A DNA stretch of 64,000 bases, from NCBI GenBank assembly GCA_039720395.1, contig CM077831.1, positions 15,058,982 through 15,122,981 on the forward strand. The letters are read 5' to 3'. Both the position numbers and the translations under genes were made by a program. Position 1 is the stretch's first letter. Each line of letters opens with the position of its first letter. The notes beneath the pieces are model-generated. The model saw nothing but the letters and a program-made list of their open reading frames with translations. It was not told the origin of the DNA and ran no database searches. Below, one piece after another: positions 59,301 to 64,000 of this stretch. Origin of the DNA: Liquidambar formosana. Lineage: Eukaryota; Streptophyta; Magnoliopsida; Saxifragales; Altingiaceae.

Positions 59301-62300
59301 AAGCAGCAGGTGGGTCAAAAAATGTCAAAGATCATCTGGGTAGGGTTGCCAGAGATCAACGTCATTGCACAAGGGTTGCTAGAGCCTGGAGGTCGTGAAG
59401 GTGGTCGGAACTTGGTCGGAAGTATGTAGCTTAGATTGTGAGAACTTAACAGTGGCAGTACATGGAGCAGAGGCCGTTGGTAATCATTAGACTAGGGTTG
59501 TTGGAGGTCGATGTCGTCGAACCAGCATCGCCGAAAGTCGTGGAGGCCACTGGAGCTTGATCGATTTCAGGTCGACTTTCGTAAGTACTTTGATACCATG
59601 TTCACAAACGTTAGGGTTTTGTTAATTAACCCTAAAACCTTTAATCTCTTGTTATATATTAAAATAAATGAACAAGGGCAAATATACCCTCATCCAGTCT
59701 AATACATTTCATAACACTGCCCAATGAATATTTTTGTAAGTGGAAGGTTGAACTGATCAAAATGAAGCATTTCTTATAAAGCATTTAGAATTTCAAACTA
59801 AGCTCATCCTTGGGTGTGAGTGTTTCATTTTGGAAAAAATAGTATTTTCTCTCGCAATAATCATATGTACTTTTAGAATAATGACATAAATTAGACTCAT
59901 TCTGATTTTTGAATTATCACTGTTGGCTTTTTTTTTCTTTTTTTAATATATAATTGTCACATTTTGTTTCACTTTCAGGAGTGGATGAGGTATTTTGAGC
60001 AACAAAACTGCATTGTGTATGGAGTCAATTCCCATAATAAGGAGAATATCAAGGAGGTAACTTTTTTGTCATTTTAGGTTGCATTAATTAAGGAAGCATT
60101 TGAAATCATTTCATTGTGTTTTACATAATATTGTGTTTGAGTTAAATGTTTTTGTTTTTTCGGGTTTGAAATGAGTCTACTCCATCACATTATAGAATTG
60201 GTGTCTAACCTCTATGTAATGATATCAGTTGATTTTTCTGTATCTTTTTCGGTGAGGATTCTTTGTTCTATGTGCATGTGTGGGCATGCAAGTGCATGTG
60301 ATGACTTATTCCGAAGAATGGATTATTAGTTTATTACAAATGCTATGAGAAACACAATGGTATATTTTCATTTTCATAGGACAGCTAAGGCCCCCTAAAT
60401 AATTTTTTTTTGGCTTCTGCAAAATCATTTGAGCCACATCTTCCTTTTGCTGTGTTTAATTTAGGAGGTGACCTCTTAATGATCAAATTGTTTTCCTTTT
60501 TATTTTTATTTTTAGTTTATTTATTTTATTTTTAACTCTAATCTTCCTTTTGCTGTGTTTGATTTAAAAGGTCTCCTGTTAACTTTATATATATATATAT
60601 ATATGAGGCAGTGAAACTCCATCACTGTTTTTAGTTATACTCATGATCTTTTGTTACTTTTTCTTTATGAAATATTGTAGCATTTGCTTCTTTGTGGGCT
60701 TTGCTCACCAAGGTTTTTGTTGGGGTTCTGTTTCCCTTGATTTATTTGGATTGGAGGGTGGCTTGGTTTATGATGCTCTTGTATAGGCATATTGTTGCTT
60801 CTTGGGTCCTTCCTATGGTAAGATTATTAAGGTTAATTTTGATGGAAGGTTTCCTTAGTAGCACTAGGAAGTTAGGAATGCGTGGTATTTTCAGAGGTCA
60901 TGTGGGTTGATTTCTTCTTTTTTTCCTTAATTTCTTAGGACAACTTGTCCTTGTAATGTTTTCTTGTTCTAATAAAGTTGTTTCCTTTTATAAAAGAAAA
61001 TAGTAGCATCTGATAGTTATTCACTTCTTATAGTTCCTGAACTTTTTACATGCCCGAGTCAGAGAACTGAGGAAGACTGATCATTCTGGTCATACCACAA
61101 CAATACTGCTAGTTGGGATTCCTAATGTTGGTAAGTCAGCCCTTGCCAACTCTTTGCATCAAATTGGGAGGATTAGTGCAGCAGGTACTTCAACATTCTT
61201 ACATCCTATTGGTATTTTCCCATTTTCTTTTTCTTTTTCTTTTATTATTATTATTTTTTTTTTAAAATTTAAATTTTTTATTTTATTTTAAGATTTAAGG
61301 AATTAATTTCAATAACTATTTCTCCTCTAGTTTTGCCCCCTTCTTTTCTTAACTTTTGGACCTGATTCCAACTTTTCAAACTATCTGTTGGCTTTAAGAG
61401 AAAGGAAAGTTAAAGAATGCAGCAGTAAGTCCACTGCCGGGAGAGACGAGAGATATCAGTAGCTTAAAGGTTTCTAGCCTTCCCTTTTTTTGCATTTGTC
61501 TTTTTTCCCATAAAGTGAACGTTTAGATTCCCTTGAACTTGGTAAGAAGTCATCATAGTAATTACCATTTATCATTTCAGCTGAATTTTAATAGTGCCTT
61601 TTATCTAGTGCTGATGAGCTGTGTTAAAATTTGGGCATTCATAATGTGTTATTCCATTTGATGCTCCACTTGGTTGCTGAGAAAACCAACGAAGAGAAAA
61701 GATAATAATAATTTTTTTTTTTGGAATCTCGCAAATATTCGGGTTTGAAAGGATTTCTGTAAATCTCCTTCTCCCTTTGTCCAGCTTCTCTGCAACCAAA
61801 CAAGCTCAAGTGAATAATTATGTTGTGCAGATATTTAGCATTTTTATTTTATTTTATTTTCCTTCTTTTTCTGTGTTTGTTGTGGGTGCTTTTTATGTTT
61901 TAAATTAAATCAAATTTGATTTCCATTTTCAGATTGGTAGCCATCCCAATATTTATGTCTTGGACACCCCCGGTGTTCTGCCTCCAGAGATTCCTGATGT
62001 TGAGGTCTGCTCCAAACTAGCTTTAACAGGTAAGGGTTATACCATCAACATTTTTCCGCTTCATGGGTATATGAGTAATAGTATTTCACCTATACCTGGT
62101 CCTACTCAGTGGGTAGTGTTACTCAGGCAAGCTGCCTGGGCAACTCACCCATATGGTGGTGTATTGGTGGGTGAGATAATTTATATTCCCAAAATCTTCA
62201 GCAATTTAAGCTCAAATGCAGGAGCTATCAGGGACTGTATGGTTGGAGAAAAGGAACTTGCTCAAATTTTTCTGGCTATCCTCAACTTGAGTGATGAGTA

Positions 62301-62427
62301 CAAGAAATGGGCAAAGTTCTCTGTCAATGAGAATGACATATCATCAATAGACAACAAAGCAGGGTGTTCAGGTAGCTCTGAGTTGAACATGAAACACAAA
62401 AAGCAATATCCCACGGATCACACACAG
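50149..62427 (+). CDS. DAR-type circularly permuted GTPase (YlqF/MTG1 family), 3' end not found
   Basis: GTPase of the family that helps assemble organellar ribosomes. Plant members such as DAR GTPase 2 are mitochondrial. Exons seen are 50149-50310, 50656-50760 (or from 50674), 59979-60056, 61034-61184, 61399-61469, 61933-62029 and 62222-62427, together 290 codons in one frame. Motifs come in the permuted order G4-G1-G2-G3: RDAR (end of exon 1), NKMD (exon 2), GIPNVGKSA (P-loop, exon 4), PGETRD (switch I, exon 5), DTPG (exon 6). The N-terminus (MATATIARRLGAAVTKMAG) is basic and Ala-rich, compatible with an organelle presequence. After ...KKQYPTDHTQ a donor GTATGG starts an intron, and the C-terminal exons are not found before 64000, so the gene probably runs on. 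Oddities are the 9.2-kb second intron and the lost acceptor of exon 2. Confidence 0.82.
50656..50760 (+). CDS. DAR GTPase exon 2, acceptor AG replaced by GG
   Basis: The expected start (IPLSSEFEQLRNYPSSSRRI) is preceded by TTCTGG instead of an AG acceptor. The next AG that keeps frame is at 50672-50673, giving a start at 50674 and loss of six residues (IPLSSE). The G4 motif NKMD follows. The donor is AAG|GTGATT. Confidence 0.7.
50761..52187. other. First part of GTPase intron 2, unassigned
   Basis: No domain is recognised. AAACTTCTTTGTGTGATTAG occurs twice, near 51323 and 51403, with a related phrase TCATTAAGGTTAAGGAAG at 51440 and its reverse complement near 51828. This suggests a degraded repeat with inverted ends (about 51320-51860). 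Confidence 0.4.
52198..52582 (-). mobile_element. 5'-truncated LINE fragment
   Basis: The minus strand reads WDRVCFLAALWASVNKSFKG, typical of the last residues of plant L1-type proteins, then ends in an A-rich tail (TTTTTCTTTTTTT on +). It is flanked by TTCGAGGTTT (52188-52197) and TTTGAGGTTT (52583-52592), a 10-bp duplication with one mismatch. Confidence 0.75.
52716..52983 (+). other. Unassigned open stretch in GTPase intron 2
   Basis: The + frame PESLFQLLLKSSQDIDKKYV and on to IRELLN looks protein-like and non-repetitive, but I do not recognise it and see no splice support from the GTPase frame. It is possibly a captured gene fragment. Confidence 0.2.
53045..53215 (+). mobile_element. Decayed Ty3/gypsy gag-like fragment
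   Basis: DYDIEIVMQFLGEFELESFF then EWLIQVE, followed after stops by VTFVDNKLCGYASTW, resembles the retrotransposon Gag pattern (F-x-G-x-FxxWL...YASxWW). It is short and broken, so the assignment is tentative. Confidence 0.35.
53299..54330. mobile_element. Possible Copia LTR remnant split by a LINE
   Basis: It starts TGTTGGCCCAAGATTCAAAT and includes AAGAAGGGGTGAATTGGGTTG and, beyond the LINE, ACATGATTCGGATTTCCCACC. These phrases parallel the order seen in the LTR at 29303-30362 (GAAGGGGGGTTGAATAGG; TTTTTTACGTGGAAAACCC). The ends are not fixed. Confidence 0.4.
53451..53989 (+). mobile_element. 5'-truncated LINE with zf-RVT domain
   Basis: The + strand reads WCIMCKIDEENVDHLFLYCP then VAW, the zinc-binding region downstream of reverse transcriptase in plant LINEs. 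Further on comes VLWLERNAKVFEDKFL, with stops between. The A-rich tail is followed by AGAAATCAAA (53990-53999), which is identical to 53441-53450: a perfect 10-bp target duplication. Confidence 0.85.
54400..55480. other. Intron DNA with microsatellites, no gene
   Basis: It holds a (TC)n run at 54775-54812, a (TA)n run at 55188-55207 and recurrent CAGCCTCTGCC phrases (54975-55175). No coding exon is recognised. Confidence 0.4.
55487..55605. repeat. 57-bp tandem repeat inside the Copia integrase
   Basis: TGTTGCATCTTATGYTTAGG with following AACATGCATATGAAAT occurs twice in tandem, plus a partial third unit. On the minus strand it repeats the integrase segment RALLFHMHVPKHKMQHLF, so it arose by local duplication after insertion. 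Confidence 0.8.
56117..56448 (+). mobile_element. Intact TRIM retrotransposon, 332 bp
   Basis: Two 113-bp LTRs (56117-56229 and 56336-56448), each TGTTGGAAATATACC to GGAAACTTAACA, differ at only a few sites. A primer-binding site TGGTATCAAAGC starts at 56230, and a polypurine tract GTGAGGGGGAG ends at 56335. The 106-bp interior has no coding capacity. AAGAT flanks both sides (56112-56116, 56449-56453), a perfect 5-bp duplication. It is inserted in the pre-integrase region of the Copia remnant. Confidence 0.93.
56897..57291 (+). mobile_element. 5'-truncated LINE fragment
   Basis: It begins with the end of an RNase H-like frame (ISHELREVNNMAGWLAKDDM then DKLVPSLVRL and a stop), then a 3' untranslated region and an A tail. 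It is flanked by ATCATGGAACATAG (56883-56896) and ATCATGGAATATAG (57292-57305), a 14-bp duplication with one mismatch, inside the Copia remnant. Confidence 0.85.
57690..58435 (+). other. Nuclear insertion of mitochondrial-like DNA (NUMT candidate)
   Basis: At 57860-57945 the + strand reads SAYIPPIVIPITDGQIFSET then KLFYHE, close to the conserved mitochondrial ATP synthase alpha (atp1) segment. The DNA itself (CCCATTACTGATGGACAAAT) looks organellar and is less AT-rich than its surroundings. The rest is unassigned, possibly mitochondrial intergenic DNA. The insertion divides one Copia Gag frame: DVKIMQR lies on one side and KQRRECMHIGRFLSGF on the other. The open frame at 58255-58455 inside it is not called as a gene. 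Confidence 0.6.
59979..60056 (+). CDS. DAR GTPase exon 3
   Basis: A 26-codon exon after TTTCAG encodes EWMRYFEQQNCIVYGVNSHN then KENIKE. The donor is GAG|GTAACT. Frame and phase fit both neighbours. Confidence 0.75.
60688..61002 (+). mobile_element. 5'-truncated LINE fragment in GTPase intron 3
   Basis: KIIKVNFDG near 60820-60845 matches the RNase H opening of plant LINE proteins. The tail is A-rich. It is flanked by GTAGCATTTG (60678-60687) and GTAGCATCTG (61003-61012). It ends 31 bp before GTPase exon 4. Confidence 0.8.
61034..61184 (+). CDS. DAR GTPase exon 4: P-loop
   Basis: After acceptor TTATAG it reads FLNFLHARVRELRKTDHSGH then LLVGIPNVGKSALANSLHQI, holding the G1 P-loop. The donor is GCAG|GTACTT. 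Confidence 0.85.
61399..61469 (+). CDS. DAR GTPase exon 5: switch I
   Basis: Acceptor TTTAAG gives EKGKLKNAAVSPLPGETRDI and SSLK. The other AG at 61404 would drop two residues. The family usually has the EKGK sequence. Donor AAG|GTTTCT. Confidence 0.75.
61933..62029 (+). CDS. DAR GTPase exon 6: DTPG motif
   Basis: It begins IGSHPNIYVLDTPGVLPPEI after TTTTCAG and ends in ALTG split over the donor ACAG|GTAAGG. It holds the G3 DTPG. Confidence 0.85.
62222..62427 (+). CDS. DAR GTPase exon 7
   Basis: It begins GAIRDCMVGEKELAQIFLAI after AATGCAG and ends KKQYPTDHTQ before GTATGG. In homologues this segment lies two thirds of the way along, so one or more further exons are expected. Confidence 0.8.
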
Positions 62428-63450
62428 GTATGGGCACTTAAGTCATCATATAATATAACTAAGCAACACTTTCATATGTGTAAAAGTATTGAACTGAATG
62501 ATGTAAGCATCTCTTTGCAAGTCTATTAGTTGTAATGGAAATTATTTTTGGTACAAATGCATCATAAAAGTGGCTTTAAACAGTAAAATCCATAAGTTAT
62601 TCTTGTGCTTCTCTTCAGTCTTCACACTAAGCAAAAGCGGTGAAACAAATTTCTTCCGAGAGCAGTCTTCATCAATGAACACATGAACCTTCGCAAATCA
62701 ACAACACAAGAAATACTTGGTAACTTTATAACTAAATGGTTTTCACTCTGAAATTTTCCTACACACAAAAACAGGACTGAACAAACACAAACCCTTGCCT
62801 TTCAATGCAAACTATGACTTCCACTTAGGGGTAATCATTGGGCCGGAATGGGTTGGGCCTAAGATTTTTTGTTGGGCTGGCCTTTAAGGCTTTTACTATT
62901 CATCAGGATGGGTTGTGTCATGACAGAAAATGCCAAGCCCAGCCCATAGGTTTGGTCTTAATTGGGCCTTGGGCTTGGTCCTGGGCTTTTCGGGCTTTGT
63001 CCTTTAGGGGTCATTTATATACGAAATTAAGTGCAAAATTAAATAATTATAAATTAATAATCATATGAATAACTTACATTTTTTTCACTTTTAGAAATAT
63101 GTTAATAATTATTAATATAAAGTTATACACTTATACATGACACTTATAAGTTATTAGATAATAGCTTATAATATGTTATTGGTCCTAATCATATACAGAC
63201 AAGTTGATGTAATTGCATTTTACCCCATGCATTAGTGGGTTATAGGTCGTGTTGACGTAAATTACATCAACACATCCTTATAGGACTGGATCTCGATGTG
63301 TTATTATACACTCGTACAGTTATACACTTACAAGTTGTTATCATGTAGAAATATATTATTATAAGTTATCCACATATTAACACTTAAGTTATTAGTTATA
63401 ACTTATAACTTATAAGTCATTATATTATTAGTATAGGTTAATAATTATTA
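62428..63450. other. GTPase downstream intron/flank; hAT-like left end
   Basis: No further GTPase exon is recognised. From 62826, TTAGGGGTAATCATTGGGCC and the following GGGCC/GGGCTTGG phrases look like one end of another hAT-type non-autonomous element, but no matching right end or duplication was found. Confidence 0.4.
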
Positions 63451-63723
63451 CTCCCTCCGTCCCACAAAGATAGGCTATTTTTGCTACTTTTTTTTATCCC
63501 AAAATGTTTGTCCACTCTGAAAATCCAAATCATAATTTTTTTGAACTTTCCTATACTACCCATTGTCATTTCAATAATTACTTTCAACATTAAACCCAAT
63601 ACCAGGTAAGAGAGGATACTTTTGGAAAAATGGAGTTTAAAAAGTGACAATTCAATGCAATGATGATTTTTCTTAGACTGCGTGTTTTGTCAAACTTGGC
63701 CTATCATTGTGGGATGGAGGGAG
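63451..63723. mobile_element. Stowaway-type MITE, 273 bp
   Basis: CTCCCTCCGTCCCACAAAGA at the left and, reversed, at the right (TTGTGGGATGGAGGGAG) form the terminal inverted repeats typical of Stowaway (Tc1/mariner). TA flanks each side (63449-63450, 63724-63725). It is non-coding. Confidence 0.9.
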
Positions 63724-63762
63724 TAATATATATGTTAGTAGTTTATAACTTATTATAATATA

Positions 63763-64000
63763 CTCCCTCCATTCCGATTTATCACTTTTTTCATTTTGGG
63801 ATGTTGCAAAATGTTGGATCACTTCTAAAAGTGTTTTGCTTTTCCAAAATATCCTTTACTCGATTAAAATTACAATTACTATACCAACAGTCACAGCAAT
63901 TATTACTTTTTAGGAGGGTAAAATCAGAAAGCCAAAATTAATTGGGTGACAAGGAAATTTCGTTAAATGCCTCACCTTAATATGTGTGTTTGCTCAAAGT
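63763..64000. mobile_element. Second Stowaway-type MITE, cut by the window end
   Basis: CTCCCTCCATTCCGATTTAT after a TA is a Stowaway left end. The right end is not reached. It lies only 40 bp after the first MITE and has a different interior, so it is a separate insertion. Confidence 0.75.

Larger units (their letters stand above)
55480..59716 (-). mobile_element. Ty1/Copia remnant, interrupted by three insertions
   Basis: On the minus strand the order from the right is an LTR (59716-59599, TGTTCACAAACG to TTTCATAACA on +), a primer-binding site TGGTATCAAAG (59598-59588), Gag (58790-58436 and 57690-57527; CCHC-like CIYYDGDNHTIDFC near 57370), then protease/pre-integrase (56880-56454; SLPSVTLAGGSSSP, GRHENGGLYYF), LGHPSL, and integrase core (56090-55600; CEACHLNKHYRVTF, VDDFSRKTYIYLM). 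It has many stops and frameshifts. Reverse transcriptase, RNase H and the second LTR are absent. A LINE piece (56897-57291), a TRIM (56117-56448) and mitochondrial-like DNA (about 57690-58435) split it. It sits in GTPase intron 2, antisense to the gene. Confidence 0.8.

Overview
The window is plant nuclear DNA. It is AT-rich and intron-rich, and nearly all intergenic and intronic space is filled with plant transposable elements. A TIR-NBS-LRR gene points to a eudicot, because this class is essentially absent from monocots. I cannot name the species. Only three genes look intact or near-intact, all on the + strand. They are a TIR-NBS-LRR immune receptor (5503-17724, five exons, 992 codons), an ankyrin-repeat/PGG membrane protein (32757-37930, four exons, 636 codons), and a DAR-type circularly permuted GTPase of the YlqF/MTG1 family (from 50149, seven exons seen, 3' end not found in the window).

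Layout. 1-5500: terminus of a CACTA transposon, a 224-bp tandem repeat merging into a 1.3-kb inverted repeat, a SINE with target-site duplication (TSD), and a second inverted repeat just upstream of the receptor. 5503-17724: the receptor, whose first intron is 8.8 kb and holds a hAT-type element, a Tourist-type MITE, a near-perfect 145-bp foldback and a second SINE-like copy. 18437-25557: a complete 7.1-kb CACTA-type element with an ATG TSD. It carries three consecutive exons of a DEG5-like protease and an exon resembling a formin FH2 domain, with splice sites preserved and no transposase seen. 26924-30362: one LTR, primer-binding site and gag of a Copia element, with a premature stop and no pol. 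32757-37930: the ankyrin/PGG gene. 39135-48400: a tandem segmental duplication carrying three decayed kiwellin (ripening-related protein) copies, with LINE debris, a solo LTR and hAT elements. 50149-62427: the GTPase, whose 9.2-kb second intron is a nest of elements: a Copia remnant interrupted by an intact 332-bp TRIM, a LINE fragment and a piece of mitochondrial-like DNA, plus further LINE, gypsy-like and LTR debris. 63451-64000: two Stowaway-type MITEs.

The three genes have no evident pathway link. The receptor would act in intracellular immunity, the PGG protein at a membrane, and the GTPase in organellar ribosome assembly. The most unusual object is the gene-capturing CACTA element. The GTPase also has a damaged splice acceptor, with an in-frame alternative 18 bases downstream. 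All splice sites were placed by eye from reading frame, GT/AG dinucleotides and family knowledge; no alignment or transcript evidence was available.
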